A stretch of DNA of 64,000 nt from Sphingomonas aracearum. Its GTDB lineage: Bacteria > Pseudomonadota > Alphaproteobacteria > Sphingomonadales > Sphingomonadaceae. The notes under the pieces are model-generated. The model ran no database searches and was not told where the DNA came from. It was given only the letters and a program-made list of their open reading frames with translations. The stretch is from assembly GCF_003345355.1 (NCBI RefSeq), contig NZ_QQNB01000001.1, positions 1,116,001 to 1,180,000 of the forward strand, written 5' to 3'. A program made the position numbers and the translations under genes. This document shows, in pieces, positions 51,279-60,028 of this stretch (position 1 is the first letter of the stretch; each line of letters begins with the position of its first letter).

Positions 51279-52237
51279 AGAAGATGGCGCTGATCCTTGT
51301 CGCCCTGGCCGCGGCTCTCTTTCTCTTTCCTCGGCCTGCGAGCGCGCAAACCTGCTCGGCGACGATCTCCAGCGTGGATTTCGGCGCGCCCTCGCTTCTG
51401 GCAAGCGCCGCCACCGACGTCACGGCGACCGTGGCCGTGACCTGCACGAACATCCCGCTGCTCAACGCGGTCAAGCTTTGTCCCGGCATCGAGGCGGGCA
51501 GCGGGGGCGCGGACGCGTCCGCCCGCCTCCTCACCGGGCCGTCGGGAACCCTGCGCTACCAGCTGTACCAGGATGCCGCCCGGACCCAGGCCTGGGGTTC
51601 GGTGGACAATGCCACCCTGGGCACGGTGCCCGCGATCATCCTGTCGCCGCTGCTGTCCGGCTCGGCCACCGCGACCCGGACGCTTTATGCCCGCCTGTTC
51701 GGCGGGCAGGCGAGCGCAGCGCCCGGTTCCTATCGGTCGAGCTTCACCGGGAACGCGACGATGTTCACCTATGCGACGGCGCTGCTCGGTGCGAGCTCCA
51801 CCTGCACCGGCTTCGTCGGCACCGCCACGATCCGGCCGACCTTCACCGTCGGCGCCGATCCGGCCAAGGGCTGCACGATCACGGCCGGTGCGTTGACCTT
51901 CCCCGCGACCGGCATCCTCCGCTCGCCGGTCACCGCGCAGAGCCAGCTTGCGGTTACGTGCACCAGCCAGACCGGCTATTCGATCCAGCTGGATGCCGGC
52001 CGCAACCCCGACGCCGGCGGAACGCGGCGGATGAAGGCGCCTTCCGGAAGCCTGATCTCCTACCAGCTGTTCCGGGACGCCGCGCGTACCGCCGCTTGGG
52101 CGGGCTCCACGCAGGCGGCCACCGGCACGGGCACCGGAAGCACGCAGCAGTTCACCGTCTATGGGCGCGTTCCGGCCCAACTCACCCCGGAACCGGCGAC
52201 CTATTCGGATACGGTGGTCGTGACCGTCACCTACTGA
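51275..52237 (+). CDS. Two-domain SCPU protein, tip subunit (CsuE-like)
   Basis: 320 residues with signal peptide (MKKMALILVALAAALFLFPR, SAQ). Two spore coat U domains: about 30-160 (QTCSATISSVDFGAPSLL; VTCTNIPLL) and about 185-318 (KGCTITAGALTFPATGIL; VTCTSQTGYSIQLDAG; YSDTVVVTVTY). The larger, two-domain subunit at the end of a Csu operon is the tip adhesin by analogy. Its ATG overlaps the usher stop (ATGA). No separate minor subunits (CsuA/CsuB) are present, so the system is reduced. Confidence 0.87.
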   Translation: MKKMALILVALAAALFLFPRPASAQTCSATISSVDFGAPSLLASAATDVTATVAVTCTNIPLLNAVKLCPGIEAGSGGADASARLLTGPSGTLRYQLYQDAARTQAWGSVDNATLGTVPAIILSPLLSGSATATRTLYARLFGGQASAAPGSYRSSFTGNATMFTYATALLGASSTCTGFVGTATIRPTFTVGADPAKGCTITAGALTFPATGILRSPVTAQSQLAVTCTSQTGYSIQLDAGRNPDAGGTRRMKAPSGSLISYQLFRDAARTAAWAGSTQAATGTGTGSTQQFTVYGRVPAQLTPEPATYSDTVVVTVTY

Positions 52238-52346
52238 GCGCATGCATGCAGCGCGCCGCCGGACCGGCCTGCGCATTCGCAAGGCTGTTCATCCCTCCCG
52301 GAACGGGATGCAGTGCGGAAGGTTCAGGGCAGCGGGAGGAGACGTC

Positions 52347-53180
52347 ATGCGCGCACGAACGAACGGGCTGATCCTGGCGGGTGCCGCCGCGGCCGCGGCC
52401 GGCCTCTGGGCGCTGTCGCGCGGCGGGCGCGACCAGGACGATCCGGCGGGCCGTCTCCGCGCGACCTACCCGCCGCTGGACGTCCCCAAGCCCTTTGCCG
52501 AGGGGATCTGGATCGTCGACAGCGGCCCGATGAACGCCATGGGGCTGGAGTTGCCGATCCGGATGACGATCTTCCGGCTGGCAAGCGGCGACCTGCTCCT
52601 GCACTCTCCCACGCCCTGGTCGCCTGGGCTGGCCAAGTCGGTGGCGGCGCTCGGGCCGGTGCGCCATTTGGTGGCGCCCAACATCGCCCATTGGACGTTC
52701 CTCGCCGACTGGCAGCGCGCCTTTCCCGAGGCGACCAGCTGGGCCGCGCCCGGCTTGCGGGACCGCGCCCAGGTTCGCGCATCCGACGTGCGCATCGATG
52801 CCGAGCTGGGCGACACGCCGCCCGCCGAATGGGCCGACACGCTCGACCAGGGCGTCGTTGCCGCCGGGGCGGGCTTCAACGAGGCCTGGTTCTTTCACCG
52901 GCAGACCCGCACGCTCGTGCTGGTCGACCTGATCGAAAATCTCGATCCCGCCAGGCTGCCGCCGCTGGCGCGATTGTTGATGCAGGCCGCCGCCGCCACG
53001 CGCGGCACCACCGCCCGCTACCTCCGCCTGCCGGTGCGACTGGGCGGGGACCAGGCGCGAGCGGCCATCGCGAAGATCGTTGCGCTGGAGCCGGAGCGGG
53101 TGCTCTTCGCCCATGGCGGCCTCTTCGAAGGCGACGGTGCGACAAAGCTCCGGCATGCCTTCCGCTGGCTGCTCGACTGA
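52347..53180 (+). CDS. DUF4336 domain protein
   Basis: 277 residues of the MBL-like DUF4336 family. An N-terminal single membrane anchor (LILAGAAAAAAGLWALSRGG) is followed by FAEGIWIVDSGPMNAMGLEL, LVAPNIAHWTFLADW, VLVDLIENLD and LFAHGGLFEGDG. It retains metallo-hydrolase-like topology but not the HxHxDH signature, so it may bind metal differently or not at all. GGGAGGAG precedes the ATG at 52347. It follows the pilus operon but has its own site. Confidence 0.82.
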   Translation: MRARTNGLILAGAAAAAAGLWALSRGGRDQDDPAGRLRATYPPLDVPKPFAEGIWIVDSGPMNAMGLELPIRMTIFRLASGDLLLHSPTPWSPGLAKSVAALGPVRHLVAPNIAHWTFLADWQRAFPEATSWAAPGLRDRAQVRASDVRIDAELGDTPPAEWADTLDQGVVAAGAGFNEAWFFHRQTRTLVLVDLIENLDPARLPPLARLLMQAAAATRGTTARYLRLPVRLGGDQARAAIAKIVALEPERVLFAHGGLFEGDGATKLRHAFRWLLD

Positions 53181-53342
53181 GGCCGGTCGACCTCGCCGGG
53201 CGCGACGGGCATCGATCCACGGCACCGGACTATCGCGGCCGAATCGACCGCACGATCATCGTGGTGACGGCCGCGCGCCGGGAGGAGAAGGAGCGGCGGT
53301 GAAAGCCCGCCCGCTACGGCGGTTCACCCGCCGGATGTAGAT

Positions 53343-53419
53343 TGGTCGGGGCGACAGGATTCGAACCTGCGACCCCCACACCCCCAGTGTGATGCGCTAC
53401 CAGGCTGCGCTACGCCCCG
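53343..53419 (-). tRNA. tRNA-Pro (anticodon GGG)
   Basis: 77 nt including an encoded CCA (53343-53345). Acceptor CGGGGCG pairs with CGCCCCG; D arm GTAGCGCAGCCTGGTAGCGC, anticodon loop ACTGGGGGT with GGG, and the T arm GTCGCAGGTTCGAATCCTGT are intact. Confidence 0.98.
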
Positions 53420-53578
53420 ACCGAGGGCGCGGCTCTACGCCCGCCGCGCGCCGGATGCAACCCGCCAGAGCCGGTGCGGGGCGCCAAACGTTGCACGCGC
53501 GCGGCAAGGATGGTAGCGCCCCCGGCTTGAACGACCGGGACGCCAAGATCCCGCGCGCCACCTTTTCTCCAGGACACC

Positions 53579-53920
53579 ATGTTCGCCATTCTCGCCTCCG
53601 CAAGCTCCGCCGGCGCGCCGGCCAATGGCGGCATCGCCGGCCTGCTGCTCAATTTCGGGCCGCTGCTGCTCGTCTTTGTCGCCTTCTACTTCCTGATGAT
53701 CCGCCCGCAGCAGCGCCGCATGCGCTCGTTGCAGACGGCCGTGTCCAACGTGAAGAAGAACGATTCGGTGGTCACCGCCGGCGGCATCCTGGGCAAGGTC
53801 ACCAAGGTGGAGGACGCCACCGTCGAGGTGGAGATCGCGCCCAACACCCGCGTGCGCGTGGTCAAGGCGACGTTGACCGAGGTGCAGCCGGCCGGCGGCA
53901 CCAAGCCTGCCAACGACTGA
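53579..53920 (+). CDS. yajC: Preprotein translocase subunit YajC
   Basis: 113 residues with one membrane segment (LLLNFGPLLLVFVAFYFLMI) followed by the invariant RPQQRRMR. Cytoplasmic SH3-like domain KNDSVVTAGGILGKVTKVED. YajC belongs with SecD-SecF in the accessory translocase. It starts the operon yajC-secD-secF; 7 nt before secD. Confidence 0.96.
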   Translation: MFAILASASSAGAPANGGIAGLLLNFGPLLLVFVAFYFLMIRPQQRRMRSLQTAVSNVKKNDSVVTAGGILGKVTKVEDATVEVEIAPNTRVRVVKATLTEVQPAGGTKPAND

Positions 53921-53927
53921 GCGCGCA

Positions 53928-55529
53928 ATGCTTGATTTCCCGCGCTGGAAGGTCGTCTCGATCTTCGTCGTGCTTGCCGCCTTGATGGCGCTGGCCATTC
54001 CCAGCTTCCTGCCCGAGCGGATCACGGAGCGCTGGCCGGTGAAGGCGCCGCGCATCAATCTCGGCCTCGATCTTGCCGGCGGCAGCTACCTGCTGCTGGA
54101 AGCGGACACCGACGACCTCGCCGGCTCCCGGCTGGAAACGATGCGCGACCAGGTGCAGGCCGAGATGCGGCGCAACCAGCCGCGCATCGAGATCGGCGAC
54201 ATCTCCACCCGCGGCGGCCAGCTGAGCTTCCTGCTGCGCGACCCCACCCAGGTGGACGCCGCGCGCGAGCGGTTGCTGGCGATCACCGGCTCCGGCGCGG
54301 GGATGACCGGCCAGCGCCAGTGGGACATCAGCGTCGTCGACACCAGCCGCTTCATCGTCAAGCCGACCCAGGCCGGTCTCCAACAGGCGCTGGACGTGGC
54401 GATGGAAACCGCCACCGAAGTGGTGCGCAAGCGCATCGACGCGCTGGGCACGCGCGAGCCGACGATCATCCGCCAGGGCACCAACCGCATCGTCGTGCAG
54501 GTGCCCGGCCTGCAGGACCCCCAGGCGCTGAAGACCCTGCTGGGCAAGACCGCCAAGCTGGAGTTCAAGCTGGTCGACCCCACCGCCGATCCGGCGCAGC
54601 TGGTGAAGGGGCAGGCGCCCATCGGCAGCCAGGTGCTGAAATATCCGGGCAATCCGCAGGGCATTCCGTTCATCGCGGTGAAGCGCTCGGCGATCATCCA
54701 GGGCTCGGACGTGGTGGATGCGCAGCAGAGCTTCGAGCCGCAGACCAATGCGCCAATCGTCGACATCACCTTCAACAGCCAGGGCGGGCGCAAGTTCGCG
54801 GTGGTGACGCAGGCCAATGCCGGCAAGCAGTTCGCGATGATCCTCGACAACGAGGTGATTTCCGCGCCGTCGATCGACGAGCCGATCCTCGGCGGCAAGG
54901 CGATGATCCGCGGCAGCTTCACCGTGGAAAGCGCCAACGAGCTGGCCATCGCCCTGCGCTCGGGCAAGCTCGACGTGCCGCTGAAGGTGGTGGAGGAATC
55001 CACCGTCGGTCCGGAGCTTGGCGCCGACTCGATCCGCTCGGGCATCCTCGCCTCCGCCGTCGCGGTGGCGCTGGTGGTGGCGTTCATGTTCGTCACCTAT
55101 GGCCGCTTCGGCGCCTATGCGAACATCGCCGTGGTCATCAACGTGTTCGTGATCCTGGGCGTGCTGGCGGTGCTCAACGGCACGCTGACGCTGCCGGGCA
55201 TTGCCGGCTTCGTGCTGACCATCGGCACCGCGGTGGACGCCAACGTGCTCATCAACGAGCGCATCCGCGAGGAGCGCCGCCGCGGGCGCAGCGTGCTGCA
55301 GTCGGTGGAGCTCGGCTACAAGGAGGCCAGCCGGACGATCTTTGAGGCGAACGTGACGCATGCCATTTCCGGCATCATCATGTTCGTGTTCGGATCGGGG
55401 CCGGTGAAGGGTTTTGCCGTTGTCCTGCTGATCGGCATCGCCACGTCCGTGTTCACCGCCGTCACCTTCACGCGCATGCTGGTGGTGCTGTGGGTACGCA
55501 AGAACCGCCCGCAGACGATCAACATCTGA
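53928..55529 (+). CDS. secD: Protein translocase subunit SecD
   Basis: 533 residues. N-terminal membrane segment (VVSIFVVLAALMALAIPSFL), the periplasmic P1 domain starting LGLDLAGGSYLLLE, and the C-terminal RND-type block of membrane helices with FVLTIGTAVDANVLINERIR. SecDF uses proton flow to pull proteins through SecYEG. It lies in a conserved order between yajC and secF. Confidence 0.98.
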   Translation: MLDFPRWKVVSIFVVLAALMALAIPSFLPERITERWPVKAPRINLGLDLAGGSYLLLEADTDDLAGSRLETMRDQVQAEMRRNQPRIEIGDISTRGGQLSFLLRDPTQVDAARERLLAITGSGAGMTGQRQWDISVVDTSRFIVKPTQAGLQQALDVAMETATEVVRKRIDALGTREPTIIRQGTNRIVVQVPGLQDPQALKTLLGKTAKLEFKLVDPTADPAQLVKGQAPIGSQVLKYPGNPQGIPFIAVKRSAIIQGSDVVDAQQSFEPQTNAPIVDITFNSQGGRKFAVVTQANAGKQFAMILDNEVISAPSIDEPILGGKAMIRGSFTVESANELAIALRSGKLDVPLKVVEESTVGPELGADSIRSGILASAVAVALVVAFMFVTYGRFGAYANIAVVINVFVILGVLAVLNGTLTLPGIAGFVLTIGTAVDANVLINERIREERRRGRSVLQSVELGYKEASRTIFEANVTHAISGIIMFVFGSGPVKGFAVVLLIGIATSVFTAVTFTRMLVVLWVRKNRPQTINI

Positions 55530-55543
55530 GCGGAAGAAGAACC

Positions 55544-56509
55544 ATGAAACTGCTCAAGATCGTTCCCGACAACACCAATTTCGACTTCGTCCGCCTGCGC
55601 GGCTGGGCGTTCGGGCTGACGCTGGCGCTCAGCCTGATCGCGATCGGGCTCACCGCCTGGCACGGGCTCAACCTCGGCGTGGACTTCCGCGGCGGCCTGA
55701 TGATCGAGGAGAAGTTCCCTTCCACCCCGCCGCTGGACAAGGTCCGCTCGGTGGTCGACGGGCTCGGCGTCGGCGAGGCGAACCTCCAGCTGGTCGGCGA
55801 CAACCACACCGTCGCCATCCGCCTGCCCGCACAGGAAGGCGGCGACGAGGGCGCCACCAACGCCGTGGTCCGCAAGGTGGAGACCGCGCTCGGCCAGCAG
55901 TTCCCGGGCGCCACGTTCAGCCGTTACTCCACCGTTTCCGGCAAGGTTTCGGACGAGCTGAAGTGGAAGGGCGGCCTGGCCGTGCTGTTCGCGATCCTGG
56001 GCATCGGCCTGTTCGCGATCTTCCGCTTCGAATGGCAGTTCGGCGTCTCCACCGTGGTGGCGATCGTGCACGACCTGCTGATGACGCTGGGCTTCTTCGC
56101 GCTGACCCAGTTCGACGTGGACATCAACATCATCGCCGCCGGGCTCACCATCATCGGCTATTCGATCAACGACAAGATCGTGATCGACGACCGCATCCGC
56201 GAGAACATGCGCCGCTATCGCAAGATGGACATGCGCGAGATCATCAACCTGTCGGTGAACGAAACGCTGCCGCGCACTGTGATGACCTCGCTCACCATCC
56301 TGCTGGCGCTGGCCGCGCTGCTGGTGCTGGGCGGCCATGTGCTGCGCGGATTCACCGCGGCGATGATCCTGGGCATCGTGGTGGGCACCTATTCGTCGAT
56401 CTACGTGTCGTCCTCCCTGCTCATCACGCTGGGGCTGCGCGCCGATCCGGCCAAGGAGATCGCCGCGGCCGAGGCGAAGGGCGCACGGCCGGCGCGGGAT
56501 CTTCCCTGA
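55544..56509 (+). CDS. secF: Protein translocase subunit SecF
   Basis: 321 residues. N-terminal MKLLKIVPDNTNFDFV, a small periplasmic domain with LGVDFRGGLMIEEKF, and five further helices with GLTIIGYSINDKIVIDDRIR, the conserved proton-relay region. RBS GGAAGAAG. It is the SecD partner. Its stop overlaps the next ATG (TGATG). Confidence 0.98.
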   Translation: MKLLKIVPDNTNFDFVRLRGWAFGLTLALSLIAIGLTAWHGLNLGVDFRGGLMIEEKFPSTPPLDKVRSVVDGLGVGEANLQLVGDNHTVAIRLPAQEGGDEGATNAVVRKVETALGQQFPGATFSRYSTVSGKVSDELKWKGGLAVLFAILGIGLFAIFRFEWQFGVSTVVAIVHDLLMTLGFFALTQFDVDINIIAAGLTIIGYSINDKIVIDDRIRENMRRYRKMDMREIINLSVNETLPRTVMTSLTILLALAALLVLGGHVLRGFTAAMILGIVVGTYSSIYVSSSLLITLGLRADPAKEIAAAEAKGARPARDLP

Positions 56510-56880
56510 TGCGCATGGACCGGACACCCGGCCAGGGGCTGGTGATATCCGGCCTCAGCCCCGCCGGGTTCCGGATCGACGACGGAGTCTACCACGCGCT
56601 GCTGATGACGCCCGAGCGTGCCGACGGCTGGACGCCGCCTCCGCTCGACGCGCTGACGACAGCGGACCTGGCATCGCTGCTGGCGCTCGATCCCGCGCCG
56701 GAGTTCCTGCTGATCGGCACCGGCCCGCGGCTGGTCCGCCCTGCCCCCGCGCTGGTGCAGGAGCTGGAAGGCCAGGGCATCGGCGTGGAGGCGATGGACA
56801 GCCGTGCCGCCGCCCGCGCCTGGGGCGTGCTACGCGCCGAAGGCCGCTGGATCGGCGCCGCGCTTTATCCGCACAGCTGA
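56509..56880 (+). CDS. Mth938-like (DUF498) protein
   Basis: 123 residues, no signal. The DUF498/Mth938 fold shows in GYH-like VYHALLMTPE, PEFLLIGTGPRL, LVQELEGQGIGVEAMDSRAA and ARAWGVLRAEGRWIGAAL. The alphaproteobacterial arrangement of this gene after secF is well known; function is unknown. It is translationally coupled to secF and convergent with the glycosyltransferase (16-nt overlap). Confidence 0.9.
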   Translation: MRMDRTPGQGLVISGLSPAGFRIDDGVYHALLMTPERADGWTPPPLDALTTADLASLLALDPAPEFLLIGTGPRLVRPAPALVQELEGQGIGVEAMDSRAAARAWGVLRAEGRWIGAALYPHS

Positions 56881-58073
56881 GCGTTCCCTGCGTCGCAGCG
56901 CGAGCGTCGCGCCTCGACCAGTGCCGACAGATGCTCGACCAACGCCGCGGTGTTCGCGGCCCAGGTGAAGCGCGCAGCGCCCCGGCGCACCGCTTCCTGC
57001 GGGGACGGGTTGGAGAGCAGTTCCGCAATCGCGCGCGCAAAGCCATCCGCCGAACGCTCGGCAATGCGCCCGTACGCCGGATCGGTCAGCACCTCGCGCG
57101 CGCCGCCGGCCTCCGTGATGACGATCGGCGTGCCGCATGCCAGCGCCTCGACCCAGGCATTGGCGAGCCCCTCCGATGCGGAAGCGAGCGCCATCACGTC
57201 CGCCGCGGCGAACAGCGCCGGCAGATCGCCGTGTCGCACCGGCCCGAGCAGACGCACACGGTCGCCCACGCCCAGCCGGTCGATCAGCGCCTCCAGCGCC
57301 GCCCGCTCCTCGCCTTGTCCCGCAATCAGCAGCGACACGCCCGGTAGCCGCGCCACCGCCTCGATCACCACCTGATGCCCCTTGCGCGCGATCAGCGCGC
57401 CGACCGAAACCACCAGCGGCCCCGAAACGTCCCATGCCCGTTTGGCCGCCGCGCGGTCCTGCGGCACGAAGATGTCCTGGTCCACGCCGGTCTGGTGCAC
57501 CCGGATGCGCTCGCGCGGCAGGCCGATCGCCGCCATGTCCTCGCGCATGGCCCCGGACACGGCGAGCAGGCCATCGGCCCGCCGCCCCGCCCCCCGCACC
57601 TGCACGCCGACGCCGGGCTCGTGCCCCCATTTGTGAATATCGGCGCCGCGCGCCTTGACCGACACCGGCACGCCCAGTTCCGCCCCCAGCGCGACGGCGG
57701 CGGGGCCATCGGGAAAGAAGAACTCCGCATCGATCACATCGAACGGAAAGCGGCTGCGGATCTCGGCCAGCAGCGGCCGCAACCGATGGACCAGCGCCCC
57801 GACGTGGAAGCGGCCGCCCGCGCCCGGCACCGTCAGGAAGCGTGGACGATGGACGGACAGCCCGCGCCATTCCTCGTGGTCCGGCACCTCGGAAAAGGCG
57901 CGGAACCGCTTCAGCGTGCAGAACGGCCAGGCGGGAAGCCCGATCGGTGCGACCACCTGCACCTCGACCCCGGGGTGCGCCGCCAGCCCGCGCGTCTGCC
58001 GTTCGACAAAGATGCCGAAGTTCGGCCGCGTGGCGTCCGGAAACAGGGTGGCGAGGGTGAGCACGCGAAGCAC
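56865..58073 (-). CDS. Family 4 glycosyltransferase
   Basis: 402 residues, GT-B fold. N-terminal VLTLATLFPDATRPNFGIFV with the ERQTRGLA acceptor-side helix; nucleotide-sugar side with VVSVGALIARKGHQVVIEAV, LLIAGQGEERAAL and the signature ALASASEGLANAWVEALACG (family EX7E-type region). Likely exopolysaccharide or cell-surface glycan synthesis; sugar unknown. It is followed on the same strand by manA upstream, though 41 nt away, so they may belong together. Confidence 0.9.
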   Translation of the reverse strand: MLRVLTLATLFPDATRPNFGIFVERQTRGLAAHPGVEVQVVAPIGLPAWPFCTLKRFRAFSEVPDHEEWRGLSVHRPRFLTVPGAGGRFHVGALVHRLRPLLAEIRSRFPFDVIDAEFFFPDGPAAVALGAELGVPVSVKARGADIHKWGHEPGVGVQVRGAGRRADGLLAVSGAMREDMAAIGLPRERIRVHQTGVDQDIFVPQDRAAAKRAWDVSGPLVVSVGALIARKGHQVVIEAVARLPGVSLLIAGQGEERAALEALIDRLGVGDRVRLLGPVRHGDLPALFAAADVMALASASEGLANAWVEALACGTPIVITEAGGAREVLTDPAYGRIAERSADGFARAIAELLSNPSPQEAVRRGAARFTWAANTAALVEHLSALVEARRSRCDAGNAQLCG

Positions 58074-58114
58074 GCCGCCGGCTCTACCCCGCCGGGGTTA
58101 AGCGCTTCTTGCGC

Positions 58115-58939
58115 TCAGATCCGCCGCGTGCCCGGATAGGCGAAGAGGAGGTCGGCATCGGCCGAGGCATGGAGGTGCTCCGTGCCGGTCACCGTCACGC
58201 ACTCCCCCGCCTTCCAGGCGACGCCGGCCACCGCGCCCTCGCCCCGGATCGGCACCAGCCAGCCGGTGACGCCTTCGGGCAGCGCGATGTCGCGGTCGCC
58301 GCCGCTCCACCGCTCCAGCACGAACTTCGGGCCTTCCACCTCGATCCTCCGGCCCGGCTCCACCACGCCCGGCCGGGCCGGCGCCAGATAGGGGGTCAGG
58401 TGAGCGACATCGACGCCGTCCTTTAGGTGCAGTTCGCGATCGCTGCCGTAATCGTAGAGGCGGTAGGTGGTGTCGCTGTTCTGCTGCACCTCGATCAGCG
58501 TCAGCCCGCCGCCGATCGCGTGCACGGTGCCGCTGGGCGCGTAGTAGAAGTCGCCCGCCTTTACCGGCTTCCAGTCCAGCTTCTGCTCGATCGAGCCGTC
58601 CATCGCGCTTTCGCGCAGCTCGTCGGCGGTCATTTCCTTCAGCGGGCCGATCGCGATCGTGGAGTCCGGCTCGGCCGCCAGGATCGTCCAGCATTCGTCC
58701 TTGCCGCGCGGCAGGCCCCGCTTGTGCGCCTCCTCGTCCGAGGGGTGGTCCTGCACCGACAGCTTCTGGCTGGTGAACAGGTATTTGATGAGCAGCGCGT
58801 CCTGTTCCGGGTGCGGCGACTGGAACCACACCTCCCCGATCGGCTCGCCGCCGGGCGCGGGATCGGCAAAGCCGGGGAACAGCTGGTGCCGGCCCCAGGG
58901 CTTTTCGACGCGGCGGGTCGCGAGCAGGGTGGCGGGCAT
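58115..58939 (-). CDS. manA: Mannose-6-phosphate isomerase, class I
   Basis: 274 residues. Zinc ligands and the class-I pattern are seen in LSVQDHPSDEEAHKRGLPRG, KDECWTIL, GDFYYAPSGTVHAIGGGLTL and the C-terminal barrel. It converts fructose-6-P and mannose-6-P and feeds GDP-mannose for surface polysaccharide. ATG at 58939 with GGAGG upstream; a longer frame start at 59017 lacks support. Adjacent to a glycosyltransferase gene. Confidence 0.9.
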   Translation of the reverse strand: MPATLLATRRVEKPWGRHQLFPGFADPAPGGEPIGEVWFQSPHPEQDALLIKYLFTSQKLSVQDHPSDEEAHKRGLPRGKDECWTILAAEPDSTIAIGPLKEMTADELRESAMDGSIEQKLDWKPVKAGDFYYAPSGTVHAIGGGLTLIEVQQNSDTTYRLYDYGSDRELHLKDGVDVAHLTPYLAPARPGVVEPGRRIEVEGPKFVLERWSGGDRDIALPEGVTGWLVPIRGEGAVAGVAWKAGECVTVTGTEHLHASADADLLFAYPGTRRI

Positions 58940-59066
58940 TCGGTCCTCCGGTGCAGGGGGTGTTTCGAGATCGAAACGGTATAGCCGCGCCAACGCCCCA
59001 GCTGAACATCCGTTCACGCGAAAATCGTTGTTCGTGCCGCAGCCGCTGGGCTATGGCTGCGGGCCT

Positions 59067-59972
59067 ATGGCCATTGCCCCGTTCCGCTCGCCCGTGCTGC
59101 GTGCCACCACCTTCCTGCTTCTCGCTGCCGCGGCGCTGCCGATGGCGGCGTGCTCCACCAGTCGCGGGCGCACGGACATCCCCTATGTGGCGCGTGACGT
59201 CGGCACGCTCTATTCCGCGGCCAAGAAGCGGCTGGACCAGGGCCGCTACAAGGAAGCGGCGCAGCTGTTCGACGAGGTGGAGCGGCAGCATCCCTATTCC
59301 GTCTGGGCCCGCCGCGCGCAGGTGATGAGCGCGTTCAGCTATTATCTCGATCACGATTACACCAAGGCGATCGAGAACGCGCAGCGCTTCCTGGCGGTGC
59401 ACCCGGGCAACCGCGATGCCGCTTACGCCTATTACCTCGTTGCGCTGAGCTATTACGAGCAGATCAGCGACGTCACCCGCGACCAGAAGATCACGCAGCA
59501 GGCGCTGGATGCGCTGGGCGAGCTGATGCGCCGCTATCCCAACACCCGCTATGCGGCCGACGCGCGGCTGAAGATCGACCTCGTGCGCGATCACCTCGCG
59601 GGCAAGGAAATGGAGATCGGCCGCTTCTACGAATCCCGCGGCCAGTGGCTCGCGGCGACCCTGCGCTTCCGCAAGGTGGTGGACGATTACCAGACCACCA
59701 CGCACGCGCCCGAGGCGCTGATGCGGCTGACCGAGACGTACCTCGCGCTGGGCGTGCATGACGAGGCGCAGAAGGCCGCGGCGGTGCTGGGCGTCAATTA
59801 CCGCGGCAGCGACTGGTACGAGCGCGCCTACAAGCTCGTTCAGGAGCATCCCAAGAGCGACGCACCGCCCTCCCCGCTCGTTCCCGGGCAGAAGATCGCA
59901 CCGGGCTCCTCCGCGATCCCCGCCCAGGATGCCGGTCGCCAGGCGCCGGGCTCCGCCAGCCCCAACAGCTGA
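59067..59972 (+). CDS. bamD: Outer-membrane assembly lipoprotein BamD
   Basis: 301 residues. Lipobox LPMAAC (Cys29) followed by TPR-like helices: LYSAAKKRLDQGRYKEAAQL, AQVMSAFSYYLDHDYTKAI, AAYAYYLVALSYYEQISDV and YPNTRYAADARLKIDLVRDH. The family component of the BAM complex that folds outer-membrane barrels. The C-terminal 45 residues are a disordered Pro/Ser tail. It lies upstream of recN, an order common in alphaproteobacteria. Confidence 0.96.
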   Translation: MAIAPFRSPVLRATTFLLLAAAALPMAACSTSRGRTDIPYVARDVGTLYSAAKKRLDQGRYKEAAQLFDEVERQHPYSVWARRAQVMSAFSYYLDHDYTKAIENAQRFLAVHPGNRDAAYAYYLVALSYYEQISDVTRDQKITQQALDALGELMRRYPNTRYAADARLKIDLVRDHLAGKEMEIGRFYESRGQWLAATLRFRKVVDDYQTTTHAPEALMRLTETYLALGVHDEAQKAAAVLGVNYRGSDWYERAYKLVQEHPKSDAPPSPLVPGQKIAPGSSAIPAQDAGRQAPGSASPNS

Positions 59973-60028
59973 GCCGATCAAAAGAACGATACCGGAACAC
60001 GATATTCTGCGATAAGGGCGGCGGACCG

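Noticed and set aside
53389..53985. Plus-strand frame running through the tRNA-Pro and yajC
   Set aside because: It overlaps a clear tRNA and yajC in another frame and has no motif.
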